Below, in pieces: positions 23,781 through 34,765 of a DNA stretch of 64,000 bases. Position 1 is the first letter of the stretch; each line of letters starts with the position of its first letter. The translations under genes and the position numbers were made by a program. This DNA is from Loripinus fragilis (taxonomy: Eukaryota; Mollusca; Bivalvia; Lucinida; Lucinidae): contig OZ026522.1 in assembly GCA_964019695.1 (NCBI GenBank), positions 21,382,477 through 21,446,476 of the forward strand, written 5' to 3'. The notes under the pieces are model-generated. The model searched no databases, was not told the DNA's origin, and saw only the letters and a program-made list of their open reading frames with translations.

Positions 23781-23957
23781 CATATACCACCCTTACCAAC
23801 TTTAGCATGAAATATCTCGTGGTTTGCAAGGTCTACACTTATGTAGGTGGTATAAAATAGTTATTCCATGCTTATCCACCTGTACGTAAGATAATCCACT
23901 CGCTAAAGCTCGTGGATTATCTCCACGTACAGGCGGACAACCCATGGTATAACTATT
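23780..23957. mobile_element. Foldback element (partner at 54485-54665, opposite orientation)
   Basis: Arms of about 43 bp start 'aatagttattccatgcttat' (23857) and end 'ggacaacccatggtataact' (near 23955). They surround 'tcgctaaagctc'. The flank 'ccacccttaccaactttagc' to 'gtctacacttatgtaggtgg' is also found, inverted, next to the copy at 54485. Confidence 0.7.
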
Positions 23958-24345
23958 ACGTGTGTAGCTGAATTCGCATTTCGACATCAAATATTACAGA
24001 AGAGTCTCGTCTTATCTCGAGCTCTGCGTGACAGAGCCACGGTGAATGACAGATGTAAATAAAACAGCGAGACGAATTTAACATAACTTGACACACTTTT
24101 ACCTGATTCACGTTCTGTAATGAGGTCAGTAACATATTTTATAGTGTCGTTACAAATAAATTATAAAAACCTACATAATATACTTATTTCACTATACGAG
24201 CTACGGTTTCAGAGATCAATCAACCTATTTATGCAAATGCTGCAATTTTGCAATATGTGTCAATGAATCATAGAGGAATAAATAACGTTTTTTTTTCTAA
24301 AAAAGAAATAAAAAGCTAAAGACCTAGAAATGGAAATATATAAGC
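23958..24345. other. Unassigned AT-rich stretch
   Basis: No feature recognised. Confidence 0.35.
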
Positions 24346-24347
24346 AA

Positions 24348-25440
24348 ACAAAGAGCTACGTGCATTAAGGGGCTACCTTGGCCCCCTCTGAGCCCAAAAT
24401 TGAAAGTTGCTTTTCTCCATTATGGCACAAGTGTCAAATTCTGGTATTTATTTAACTTTTACTGTTGCTATGGTAACACAAATGGCCACCAAAATAAGCT
24501 TAAAACAGAGAAATAACCATTTTGGACCAAATTTGAGGCATTGGGAGATCGTTCGTTTTAGAATTAGATATAATCACAGTTAAATAACAACAAAAAATTT
24601 TAATATGTTGTTCATCGTGATGATTCATATCATCTGTTAAAGTATATGTTTGGTATATGCTTGTGCACTCTCAGAAGTCTCAAAGAGCCACGTGCAATAA
24701 GGGGCTAGTTTGGCCCTCCTGGAGCCAAAAACTAAACGTTGCTTTTCCCGAATTCCCTCTGATTGGTCTATAAGAAAAATAAACGCGAAGTGTAAAATTC
24801 TGCATTTTTTTTAACTTATACTGTTGCTATGGTAACACAAGTGGCCGACAAAATGCATGTACGCTTGAAACATTTGGACCAAATGTAAGGCTTTGGGAGA
24901 CCGATTAATTTAAGAATTAGATATCAGCACAGTTAAATACAAAAAAACTTTTAATGTGTTGTGTGCCTTGATCATTCTCATCATCTGTTAAAATATCTTT
25001 TTGGTATTTGCACTCTAGGTTAATTTCTCTGTCAAGTGTCTCAAATTTGCTCCAAAATGGTCACTTTCCTATTTTCAGCCCATTCAGACGGCCATTTTCG
25101 GTACAATAGCAACGGTAAAAGTCGAATTGATACCAGACTTTTACACTTGGGCTTTTGTTCTAACAAACTAATAAGACAATATTGGTGAAAAACTATTATA
25201 TTTAGCCTCATAGGGGGGGGGGGGGGGCAAAGAAGCACCTTAATGCACGTAGCTCTTTGTTCCAAAATAGTCACTTTTTCTATTTTCAGCCTATTTGCGG
25301 GCAACAGTAAAGGTCAAATAATTACCAGATTTTACTCTAATAAATCAGTAGAAAGAAATTTGTGAAAACCAACTTTTATATTTTTGCTCATAGGGGGTTG
25401 AGGTGCCATAATACTCCCTTAATGCACGTAGTTCTTTCGT
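24348..25440. mobile_element. Composite of terminal-repeat elements ending in aaagagctacgtgcattaag
   Basis: Left-type ends occur twice in direct orientation at 24348 ('aaagagctacgtgcattaag') and 24682 ('aaagagccacgtgcaataag'). The following about 330 bp is repeated, including 'actgttgctatggtaacaca'. Right-type ends occur twice at 25230-25260 and 25410-25438 ('cttaatgcacgtagctcttt' and 'cttaatgcacgtagttcttt'). The arrangement is two left halves followed by two right halves. A run of 15 G lies at 25213-25227. Confidence 0.75.
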
Positions 25441-25925
25441 AACCCATACAAGCCTAGACCCATATAAGACTAGCGACCATTTTTATGGAATGTATGCATG
25501 CACGATCGCAGACACGATACATGAACGTATAAAATATCCTACCGGTCCATATTGATAGTCCACTTATTTTCTTTTTGGGGCGTGTTTGAAGAGTAAACTG
25601 ACGAGAACTTTTCAACTTATAAATCTGGAAATAGTGTTTGGAAAATATACAAAACCGATTACTCATAAAGCAGAAAAAGTTCAATCCTTTGGGAAAGCTG
25701 GATTTAACTTCTCTGCCAGGATAGTCTGCCAAATCCTGTTGCGGTTCTAAATATAAGCCTCTTTATAAGTAATTCCAAAAGACAGATAATACTAAAAAAT
25801 CAACAAGTAAACTGAATGGGGTGAACCTACGAAAAGTACCTTTCTTACATACATATCATAGTGAGATCCGCAAAAGCAGTCAGATTTTCTGTGGCATTGA
25901 AGTACTATACATTTATTTATTTTCA
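25441..25925. other. Unassigned stretch
   Basis: No feature recognised; the minus-strand frame 25454-25732 has no signature. Confidence 0.35.
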
Positions 25926-26210
25926 CATATTTCTCACCCATGTATATTGTAAGCCTTGTTGAACCGTAAATTTCACACTTCGTACATAATTGGTACCAAT
26001 TCCTCACAGCGCGTGAAGAATTGGTACCAATACGTCACGGATTGCATACCAATATTCCAATTCTTCACACACATACCATAGTTGGTAATTGAGATTATTC
26101 ACTTTTGGGAGGATTTAGTACCGATTCCTCACATGTGTGTAGTATTGATACCAATCTTTCTCATGTGTGATGAATTGGTACCAATTCTTCATACCCCAAA
26201 AGAACAGGTT
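25926..26210. repeat. Cluster of ttggtaccaat palindrome motifs
   Basis: Variants of 'gaattggtaccaattcttca' occur at about 25988, 26019, 26046, 26085, 26120, 26150 and 26175, typically next to 'cacacatgtg' or 'cacagcgcgtg'. Spacing is about 30 bp. A related group is at 45175-45235. The left part includes 'gaaccgtaaatttcacactt', shared with the inverted group near 45225-45255. Confidence 0.7.
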
Positions 26211-26793
26211 CCGGCGCCCAGGTATAAATCCCAGTACTGCAAGGACATATTTATATGACCTGTGAAAAGACCTGTCTAAATCAGGATAGTGGCTACAACT
26301 GACTAGTGCATATGTCAGTTGTTACTAACTGGCGAGGGGGTAGGTGCCCTCGCTGCTCGAATACACTATGTATGAAGCCTTTGAGCATAAAGTAGACCTC
26401 TAGCTCCGCTGTTTCAGCCAGCATCTATGCGTTAAAAGAATGTTTGTCCGCATATGCGATAAATACCCAAATCTCATGAGTTGGCCCCTAAATAGTTTTC
26501 CGACATTCATTTGGATAGAGTACATGAAACGTTTGAACGCCTCGCGATGAGATATAAATATAACATAATCTATTCAGAATGTGGATTTTTTACCAACAAA
26601 ATGAGAATTCCATGTATCGTGTTTTACAAATAGAAAGAATAAAAACCCATAACACCTGTTCACATTCCAACAATGCCAGGACAGATGCGTTACTCTGTCA
26701 ATTGCTATACAAAATTCCTAAATTAAAGGTAAACAACCGCATACAGCCGCGTAAAATGTGAAACCTGTGAAAATAAAGAGGTAAAGCGCACCT
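26211..26793. other. Unassigned stretch
   Basis: No gene or repeat recognised. Confidence 0.35.
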
Positions 26794-27050
26794 GGGCCCA
26801 AAATTACAATGCCTTCTTAGAGGTAAGGTAAACTTAAGTTAAGTATTGATTTTTCAGGATGCGAAAAATAACGTTTAAAACGGATTAAAATCAAAATAAT
26901 TCATTTTTTCTGAAAATCACAATGATATCTTTGGCCACAAATACCACATCAATCCAGGCAATTAATTTAGCATTTAATATAGCATGTTGAAATATCAATG
27001 CTTAACTTAAGTCTTGCTTAACTTTAAGGAGGCATTGTAATTCCGGGCCC
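26794..27050. mobile_element. TIR element, 257 bp (unit 1 of 3)
   Basis: The ends are 'gggcccaaaattacaatgcc' and 'ggcattgtaattccgggccc', near-perfect complements. The interior has 'taagttaagtattgattttt' and 'tgaaaatcacaatgatatct'. It is non-coding. Confidence 0.8.
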
Positions 27051-27297
27051 TGTTCTCATAAAAGTTAAGTACCGCCTTAGTTAAGTATTGATCGTTAACA
27101 ATGGTTAAGGGTACGAAAAGTAAGGTTTCAAATATTTTAAAATCAAAATAAATGTTTCATATATATATTCTGTAGATCACAATGACATCTTTGACCATGT
27201 ATATTGCGCGGAGCCTGACAATTTATTAAACATTGCAAATTGCATGTACTTAACTAAGGTAATATTAACTTAAAGGAGGCATTGTAATTTTGGTTCA
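27051..27297. mobile_element. TIR element lacking its left end (unit 2 of 3)
   Basis: It starts abruptly within the left TIR region ('tgttctcataaaagttaagt'), continues 'cttagttaagtattgatcgt', and ends 'aaaggaggcattgtaatttt'. It abuts unit 1 and unit 3 with almost no spacer. Confidence 0.65.
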
Positions 27298-27555
27298 TGT
27301 GCCCTAAATTACAATGTCTCATTAGACATGTACTACATGTACCTCAGTTAAGTATTGACATGATTTCAACATGAGATTTTAAGTTTATAGATTGCCAGGC
27401 AAGGTGTAGTTCATATAGTGATGGAGGTCATTGTGAAACCGAAACCATGAAACTATTTTGATTTTAGAAGTTTGAAACGTTATTTTTCGTATCCTAAAAA
27501 CAATACCTAGGTAAGGAAGTACTTAACTTTAAGGAGACATTGTAGTTTTGGGCTC
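27298..27555. mobile_element. TIR element, about 258 bp (unit 3 of 3)
   Basis: The ends are 'tgccctaaattacaatgtct' and 'agacattgtagttttgggct'. The centre carries segments inverted relative to units 1 and 2, such as 'gattgccaggcaaggtgtag' against 'cggagcctgacaatttatta'. It may therefore be inserted in the opposite orientation. Confidence 0.7.
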
Positions 27556-27913
27556 ACAATATTATCTTCACAATTGTGTAGAAGAGCAAATTTACTGATA
27601 TAATGAATGCCAGCGATTAGGCAATTCCGAACATTTGTTTTCATAATTAAAAGCAAATTTTGGCGGGAAATAAGTTCCAAAGTTTGAATTTTAAACATAC
27701 TTAGCTTTATAAATAAACTGCTTAAAATGCATTTGATCGTATTATTTTGCTCTGACAAACACGAACAAAATGTTCAAACCTGTGCCAAGTTGCATGTGTT
27801 TAATACTTTGACATATAGAACTATTGCCTGTCATAACAGGTAAGTTGTCGTTCATGATCCCTAGATAATCGATAATCCAATTGCCCCCCTTACACCACGG
27901 CTATTATATGTCA
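27556..27913. other. Unassigned stretch
   Basis: No feature recognised; the minus-strand frame 27507-27758 overlaps the TIR element and is not called. Confidence 0.35.
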
Positions 27914-27982
27914 AAATTACGAAGATAAACTATCTCTGGAAATGATGATCATTTCCAGCGATATCTTATCTTCGTAATTTCT
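27914..27982. repeat. Hairpin around tggaaatgatgatcatttcca
   Basis: Left 'aaattacgaagataaactat' and right 'gatatcttatcttcgtaatt' enclose 'ggaaatgatgatcatttcc'. The arms carry small indels. Confidence 0.65.
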
Positions 27983-28109
27983 CTGCTTTAAAAAATCAAC
28001 TGACAGTAAAATACACAACCCGTGTTGAATGTTTGCTAATTATTAGTATCCAATGTGTGGAACCAACGAATTAGTCACACTCCGCAAAATTATTGTGTCA
28101 TCAGGGACT

Positions 28110-28200
28110 GAGGTACAGAACAGAACAGAAAGATCTTTATTTTGAAATATAGTTCCCAGGCCACTCGCAGATGGCATAAGAGAACAAACGTTGGATAAGG
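28110..28200 (-). mobile_element. LINE 3'-end fragment with (TCTGT)n tail on the minus strand
   Basis: The plus strand reads 'acagaacagaacagaaagat' then 'ctttattttgaaatatagtt'. On the minus strand this gives an AATAAAG-like sequence running into a TCTGT tandem tail. The same tail type is at 48805. Body length is uncertain. Confidence 0.5.
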
Positions 28201-28235
28201 AAGTTAATACAATGTAGTTAGTTACACCGAAACAA

Positions 28236-28456
28236 TACACTAATCGAAAGTTCTAACCGATCACTTGCAATTTTTCAAAGCAGGCAATAAATGAAAATCG
28301 CCCCAATCGGTGAGATACTATAAGAGAACATAATATTTCAGGAATATAATAAGATTGTTCGTATACTTGGGGCTAAAAAATTCGTTTGTCAAAAATATGT
28401 AGTTTTCTAGATAACTGAATTTTAAGACTGATCGGTTAGAACTTTCGATTAGTGTA
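28236..28456. mobile_element. TIR element, 221 bp
   Basis: The ends are 'tacactaatcgaaagttcta' plus 'accgatca' and its near-perfect complement 'tgatcggttagaactttcga' plus 'ttagtgta'. TIRs are about 28 bp. Terminal TA fits Tc1/mariner-type targeting. Non-coding. Confidence 0.8.
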
Positions 28457-28562
28457 TACAGCAAAATCTGTGTAAATCGACCACTCTCAAAAAGGCCAAA
28501 ATTGGTTTTAAATACTAATTATCGCTTTTTTTCAGGTCAAAAGTATTGCAGAATGCTCCGGG
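28457..28562. mobile_element. Half of a foldback element
   Basis: The left arm only of the family at 28811 and 58150: 'acagcaaaatctgtgtaaat' through 'caggtcaaaagtattgcaga' plus 'atgctcc'. The complementary right arm is missing. It directly abuts the 221-bp TIR element. Confidence 0.6.
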
Positions 28563-28810
28563 GGAGCCTGATTGTATTGGCTCACCAATATTACATACAG
28601 TGCTTCAAAGACAAGTTGGCATCGCCATCTGAAACACCTCGGCCAATTTCATGGCATCAGATTCTCGAATTGTGCCGGGCTTTCCTGATTGCCTGGCATT
28701 GCTGAAGCAGTGGAGTGTATAACATAGAACTGCATATACGCTCGTTACAACTCAAAACCCCAGTGTGTTAGTGACAATTGAGATGGCATTGCCTATATAG
28801 AACTACTGGT
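28563..28810. other. Unassigned short stretch
   Basis: Nothing recognised. Confidence 0.3.
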
Positions 28811-29016
28811 TCAGTTAAAACCATCTTAAGCGGCCACTTAAAAATAGGAAAAACAAAGTACTTAAAGACGGATGGTAGCTTAATACAGGTCGAAAGAATT
28901 GCAGAATGCTCTGGAGCATTCTGCAATACTTTTTACCTGCATTAAGCGATAACAGGTCTTGAAAACCACTTTTTCGCCTTCTATTTGAGTGGCCGTGTAT
29001 GACAGTTTATACTGTA
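28811..29016. mobile_element. Foldback element, about 206 bp (partner at 58150)
   Basis: Outer arms 'ccatcttaagcggccactta' and 'tgagtggccgtgtatgacag', inner arms 'gcagaatgct' and 'agcattctgc'. The inner 'cattctgcaatacttttta' region matches 58262-58280. Non-coding. Confidence 0.75.
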
Positions 29017-29745
29017 TTCTTTTGTTATGCCTGATACACATGATGTATTTGAATATTAAAATGAGTTTTAAACAAATGCTGTAACATACAGAATGGAACT
29101 TCATTTTAACCATGTGTTTGTGACAGTTTCCTAAATCAGGTGTACATACATGTACCGAATATAATACATGTAATACACAAAACAATTTTGGAACGTGCGT
29201 TTGGTGATTATATCAGACAAAAACACCATGTTAATAAAGTGTAACTCTTATCTTTTGGCCTCATCTACTTGTCGATTTCATTTTCTTATAATACGATAAG
29301 ACAGAAAGAAGCAATGCTATATTTAAACCTTTCTGCAGATATGTCGGATTGCATTTTCTAAGATAAGACTAGCTGTTGCAGTGTTTAAGACAAGCACGTC
29401 AAATTTAATCAATACTCGTCTTGTCGCGCAAAATGGGGTAATCTATTATACATATTGTCATATTTTCTTTAATTTTCGAGGATTGCACCAATTGTTTTTG
29501 TTATATGACACTGTCTCTCTTTTTCTTGTTTTAAATAATTTTAAATTACTCAAGTCAGATGTTCCTAGTGCACTGAAAACAAGATTATTTCAACAATTGC
29601 TTTTCATCTTTCTGAAACTCTAATGAGTTGTGCAAAGGAATTGCTTTTTGTTTGTTTTTTTTAAAAAAATACTGTTCTCATAAAATGAACAAAATATTAT
29701 TCAAAACCTTTTCATAAGAAATCATGCTATTTGAGTCAGTTTTCC
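29017..29745. other. Unassigned stretch
   Basis: No gene or repeat recognised; the 80-codon frame at 29381 is AT-rich and featureless. Confidence 0.35.
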
Positions 29746-29749
29746 AATA

Positions 29750-29895
29750 TTTATTTTAGTTGTCAGGCAGCAGTGAAAAAGCGATGTCTACCTTCCTGGG
29801 CTAAATTAAGTTCAATCTATTTTTAGCTGTCTGGCAGCACTGACAAATCCTAATGTCTATCTGTCCTGGGCTAAATTTAGTTCATCACTGGTAGA
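29750..29895. repeat. Tandem pair of a repeat of about 70 bp
   Basis: Two copies of 'ttttagNtgtcNggcagcaNtga' ... 'atgtctaccttcctgggcta' ... 'aattNagttca' lie at about 29755 and 29822. The same phrase recurs at 31408-31470 and in the arms of the hairpin at 31531. Confidence 0.65.
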
Positions 29896-30679
29896 TATAT
29901 CAAGATCTGTCATAACCAGTGGAAGCTAGTTTCAGCCAATCAGAGGAGGTCTTTTATATGAGTCATATAACAACTGCTTTTGCTACATGATAACTTGTCT
30001 TGAGGAATGCTAAGCTGGTGCTTCCTGGTTATTGCTGTCATTGATCAGTCAATATGCTTTTTCATTCTCTCGCACGCTACCTGACAGGCTTTAGAACCAA
30101 GACTGGTCTGTTCTGGATGGAGTTTTGTACCAGGAGTTGTATTCACAAAGATGCTATTTTGTATCGTAATGGTATTTCTAAAATGTGGAGTCCGTTCAGT
30201 CGAGGCCTTGCTCCGAACACAGTTTCAAAGACTTTGTCAGAAAGAGTCAAGTGCACGTCAAAAATGCTCACTATTTTGAGCTATAGACATCTATAAACGT
30301 ACTGCCACCAACGGACATCTTAATTTGTTAGTCATATGCATGCGCATAAACAGAAAAAGCTAAACCTAGCCACATTGTTTGTCTATGTGAAATTGAGTTC
30401 CTTACATGGGGCAATAAAGTGGTCCCATGAAGGGTTTAAGTTATTTCTGATAAAACATAGATATTTATCTTAAGTAGTAAAAGACAGGTAAGACCCCTCT
30501 TGAGGCCCCTTTAATCCTGTGAGATACTGAAACTGTCCCTTATCAGTTAATCCTTTAATTATCTATATTGGACAGGAATATAGGTCTTTAACGCATAAGT
30601 AATATAACAATCATTTTACCACATGGAAGAGATTCGTGGACAGAGTCCCGCGAAGAATACATATAAATTTCTCGGTTAT
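29896..30679. other. Unassigned stretch
   Basis: No supported gene. 29935-30300 has an 80-codon frame without signature. Confidence 0.35.
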
Positions 30680-30875
30680 GCCGTAAATTCAGAAATATTC
30701 GACAGAATTATTTTCGCGATACCGTTAAAGACATATTTGAAACGCTTAAATTCGCGAATATGGCATGATTTTCCTGCATCAGTAAACGACAGTGATTCCG
30801 CCATTTCGCTAAATTTTCGGGGATGCGAAGTTTCGTAAAAATAAAACTCTCGCGAAAATTCCCGAATGTACAGTA
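30680..30875. mobile_element. TIR element with TACTGTAAATTCGG-type ends (copy 2)
   Basis: Left 'ccgtaaattcagaaatattc' and right 'cgcgaaaattcccgaatgta' plus 'cagta' are imperfect complements. The interior 'catcagtaaacgaca' matches copy 1 at 2378-2579. Confidence 0.65.
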
Positions 30876-31380
30876 AATTATTTACAGACATATATTTTAA
30901 TTCAAATACCGGTAACCCATATAATAAACAAAACTCTTGTGTGATGTAATTGACAGTCAACTACTTGTAGAACCAAAAGCTTACAAAGTCTAACCCATCC
31001 AGGCCATCTTTTGATACTTAGCCTCTGGAACACTTTCGGTTCAATTATCATCGAACAAGTTTATAACTATTTATTTTAAATCAAGTGTGTCTAGAGGGAA
31101 ACTGATTACATGTACAAATATAGCAAGATACGAGCTCGTATCTCATTGGAAATAAAGCAGGCAGGTTTTAATCAGTCATAGACGATGAAAGGCTTGAAGG
31201 ATAGATCTTATGCGAGCAAGGATGTCTGCTGGATAATTTGATAACGTTGGTTATGAAAAAGAAAGATCGTAAAAATCAAATCCAAGTACAAAAGTGTCGT
31301 CCGAAATAGCACTACCGTTGAATTTTAACCTAGTACATTGTACCATCTTGATCGTGAGGCTTCGTTAGTGCGATTTCAGA
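30876..31380. other. Unassigned stretch
   Basis: No feature recognised. Confidence 0.35.
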
Positions 31381-31530
31381 TGACCAGATTGTATCTCAAA
31401 GTTGAAATTTTTAGCTATCAGGCAGCCTTTATAAAAGTCATGTCTACATGTCTACACAGCTATTTTAGTTTAACCTTGTCGGGCTTGCTAAATTTAGCTC
31501 TCTGGTACATGTATGTGAAACATCTGATGT

Positions 31531-31629
31531 ACTTTTGTCAAGGCTGTCTGACAGCTAAAAATAGTTTTGGGATTCCTGACTCAGGAATCCAAAAACTATT
31601 TTTAGCTGTCAGACAGCCTTGACAAAAGT
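31531..31629. repeat. Near-perfect hairpin with 49-bp arms
   Basis: Left arm 31531-31579 and right arm 31581-31629 match at 48 of 49 positions with a 1-base centre (C at 31580). The arms begin 'acttttgtcaaggctgtctg' and carry the gctgtcagacagcct palindrome of the repeat at 29750. Flanks 31408-31475 and 31630-31665 hold further copies of the same repeat. Confidence 0.9.
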
Positions 31630-31804
31630 AATGTCTACCTATCCACAGCTAATTTTAGTTCCAAAAGGATACAGCTTAAAGAGCCATAGAGCAAAACAAT
31701 TGATGTATTCTGTGTCGGTTATTGACGTGGATGGACATCACTTAATCCGGTTGACAAATCCCAATTTTAGCATCATTGGAACGCAACAAATATCTCATCA
31801 CATT

Positions 31805-32587
31805 AACTACTGACAACTATACCATTGCAAGTGTTACTGACAGATACCATTACATATACTGTTGGCAACTTTATTTCACATTTACCATTGACAACTATAT
31901 AATCATTCATCACCTATACTAATGATGACTAAATCAACACATATATTACCAACAACTATATCATCACATATACTAGTGACAGCTATATCCACACATATAC
32001 TACTGACAGCTATATCATCAAACATACTACTGAAAACTATGTCAACACATATACAATTGGCAGCTATATCATCACGTATACTACTTAAAACTATATCATT
32101 ACATATGCTTCTAGCAACTATATCATCACATATACTACCGACAACGATATCTTCACATATACACTTTATAGATTTATCATCAAACACACTACTGGCAACT
32201 ATATCACCACATGTACAATTGACAGCTATATCACCACATATACTACTGAGAACAATATCATTACATATACTTCTGACAATTATATCATCACATATACTAC
32301 CCGCAACTATATCACCACGTATACTACTTAAAACTCTATCTCTTCATATGCTTCTAACAACTATATCATTACATATACTACTACGACTATATCATCACAT
32401 ATACTACCGACAACTGTATCATCACATATACAATCGACAGCTATATCATCAAGTATACTACTTACAACTATATCACCACATAAACTACCAACAACTATAA
32501 TCATCACATATACAATTGACAGCTATATCACCACATTTACTACTGACAACTGTATCACCACATTTACTACTAACAACTATATCATCA
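31805..32587. repeat. 27-bp tandem array, left block
   Basis: The unit resembles 'acatatactactgacaacta' plus 'tatcatc'. Successive 'cacatatac' phrases are 27 bp apart, giving about 29 units. Because 27 is divisible by 3, one frame on each strand stays open and translates as a nine-residue repeat (for example 'TISSHILLT'). These long frames (192 and 94 codons) are array artefacts. Confidence 0.9.
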
Positions 32588-32830
32588 TATACTGAGAGGA
32601 ACTAGACACTTATTTATTACATCAGAAAGGTAGAGTTTATGGAAACTTTAATACATTGAATTTGACCCCCTTGTTGACGTTCAGGGTATTGATGCTATCC
32701 CCAATTATGTAAATTAAATTTATTTAATGAATGTTGAGGATATCAGATTTCATAAAATTAATTAATTTGAATTATCATTCTGTATCCAGACATGATAGAA
32801 AAATTTAAGTTTCTAGTTCCTCTCAGTATA
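32588..32830. mobile_element. TIR element of about 240 bp inside the 27-bp array
   Basis: The ends are 'tatactgagaggaactagac' plus 'actta' and 'taagtttctagttcctctca' plus 'gtata'. They lie exactly between the two array blocks, with TA at both borders. Insertion into a pre-existing array is the simplest reading. No coding content. Confidence 0.85.
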
Positions 32831-33355
32831 TATACTATTGACAACTAGATCATCACATATACTACTGGCAACTATGTCACCACATATACTTCTGACAACT
32901 GTATCATTACATATACAACTGACAACTTTATCACCACATACCCCACTGGCAACTATATCACCACATACACCACTGACAACTACATCAGCACATATACAAA
33001 TGACAACTATACCATTACATATACAAATGACAACTACAACATCACATATACATATGACAATTTTATCATTAAATATAAAACTGACAACTATATCATTACA
33101 TATACAGCTGAAAACTATATAATCACATATACAACTGATGACGATATCATTACATATACAAATGACAACTATATAATAACATATACTATTGACAACTTTA
33201 TCATTACATATACTACTGACAACTTTATCATAACATACACTACTGACAACTATTTCATCACACATACTACTGACAACTATATCACCACATAAACCACTGA
33301 CAACTATATTACCACATATACTACTGACAACTATATCATTACAAATACAAGAAAA
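32831..33355. repeat. 27-bp tandem array, right block
   Basis: About 19 further units of the same repeat. A 150-codon minus-strand frame is again an artefact. The array ends just before LINE sequence at about 33365. Confidence 0.9.
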
Positions 33356-33394
33356 ACAGAAAGTTTTTTTAAATCATGTTACTCTGGCAAAAAA

Positions 33395-33660
33395 TCTATC
33401 TTTGCTGGCGTGCCTCAAGGATCTGTTCTAGGGCCTCTTTTGTTCTTAATATATGGTATAGCCAAAACACTTCTTAGTTTGACAAGGCTGTTTGTAGATG
33501 ATAGCTCACTAGATTATAATGCAGCAAATATTACTGACATAGCTGATATTATTCACCATGATTTACAACTGTTGTCAAACTGGGTTAGACAGTGGTAAGT
33601 TACCTTTAATCCATTGAAACCCTAGGCTATCTTATTTGCGCTAAAACGCTAGAGTTCTTA
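33395..33660 (+). pseudogene. LINE reverse transcriptase fragment
   Basis: 'GVPQGSVLGPLLFLIY' is the conserved RT block before the catalytic site. 'SLTRLFVDDSSL' holds the catalytic box as FVDD rather than the usual F/YADD. 'DLQLLSNWVRQW' then hits a stop at 33596, with 'VTFNPLKP' continuing beyond it. A deletion has removed the residues between 'YG' and 'IAKTLLS'. Only a few motifs survive. Confidence 0.8.
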
Positions 33661-34079
33661 CCATATCTTGTTTTTGATTGTTACTGGATTGACTAGATTT
33701 GTATCATTGGAAAAACCTGTACAAAGAATGTGGGTGGGCATCTCTATCACAAAGAAGGCAGCAACATGAACTATAATTTATGTATATTGTAAATACTGTC
33801 ATTGTGCCTTTTAACATACAAGATTTAATTCCTCCTATAGTTAGTGCTATTTCTGAATCCCCCTTGAAAAACAATAGAAATATATCTGTACCACTTAAAT
33901 GAACTAGTATTTCACAGAAGACATCAGCCGTTAGGCTAGGAATTCTCTTGATGATTACTTTAAAGATATATCAACATTGACCACCTTTAAAAACATATAG
34001 TCTCAATGCTTAATAATGCAGCGGTCTAAACAGTGATCTTTTTAAAAATCATAATTGTAATAATCACTTATGTTATTTT

Positions 34080-34288
34080 GATAAAGTGGTAGAGGATGCC
34101 TACCACTACTTTCTTCAATGTAGAAAATATTCTGTTGAAAGACAGGCTTTCAATAATACAGCTAGGAGTTTTCATCATCTAAATATTAATGTAATACTTT
34201 ATGGCAATGAAAATTGGAATAGTGAAGCTAATATGGTCTTGCACAGGGCTGTGCATAGGTATATAATGCACCAAAAAGCTTTAAAATA
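34080..34288 (+). pseudogene. LINE C-terminal Cys/His segment
   Basis: The frame reads 'KVVEDAYHYFLQCRKYSVER', then 'LYGNENWNSEANMVLHRAVH' to a stop at 34288. The Y-H-Y-x3-C arrangement is the end of a Cys/His cluster typical of LINE ORF2 C-termini. 33670-34070 between this and the RT fragment is the same protein, unreadable because of many stops and indels. Confidence 0.7.
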
Positions 34289-34465
34289 ACATTCTTTGCC
34301 TCTGTTTAAAAACATTCTCAGAAACCATTACTAGATGACCTGATTATTTTAGTTTTCCTTATTCAAGGGGTTCATATTGGCAGTTGTTTGTGTGTTTGTT
34401 TGTTTTTTCGATTCATCCACGTTTTTTCCATCTTTATACTTACTTAACAATTAAAGAACTGCTAT

Positions 34466-34472
34466 TTATTTT

Positions 34473-34503
<31 letters not shown>

Positions 34504-34562
34504 TTTGTTTGTTTGTTTGTTTGTTTGTTTGTTTGTTTACTTGCTTATCTATTTATTTATTG
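34466..34562. repeat. Compound (TTTA)n(TTTG)n microsatellite
   Basis: TTTA units to about 34505 are followed by TTTG units to about 34538, then degenerate ATTT. It lies within the LINE 3' noncoding region. Confidence 0.95.
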
Positions 34563-34765
34563 TGATTTATTGTTTTCATCTAACTTGTTCACAACTTGTT
34601 TAATATTCATATGTATATTTTATATTATATTTGTAAATATTTAGCCATGTTTATTAGCTTTCATGTATGTTTAAATTGTAGGGGAAGGGTCGTAACTAAG
34701 GTTGTGAAAACTTGTGACCCAACCACATTGCTGTATCAAATTGGGCAATAAAATATGTTTAACTA

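Larger units (their letters stand above)
33365..34765 (+). mobile_element. 5'-truncated LINE, dead
   Basis: An RT fragment, a decayed middle and a C-terminal segment are followed by a 3' noncoding region ending 'ttgggcaataaaatatgttt' near 34760. The style is jockey-like, from memory of similar bivalve and coral LINEs. The 5' break is immediately next to the 27-bp array. Confidence 0.8.

Noticed and set aside
23462..23860. 132-codon plus-strand frame
   Set aside because: It runs into the foldback at 23780 and has no signature or coding-like bias that I can see.
33130..33160. Second hammerhead core ('ctgatgacgata')
   Set aside because: It is a variant of the 27-bp array unit, with no following GAAA and no stem I.
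31903..33265. Frames of 94-192 codons on both strands
   Set aside because: These arise from the 27-bp array, whose length is a multiple of three; the same nine-residue pattern repeats.
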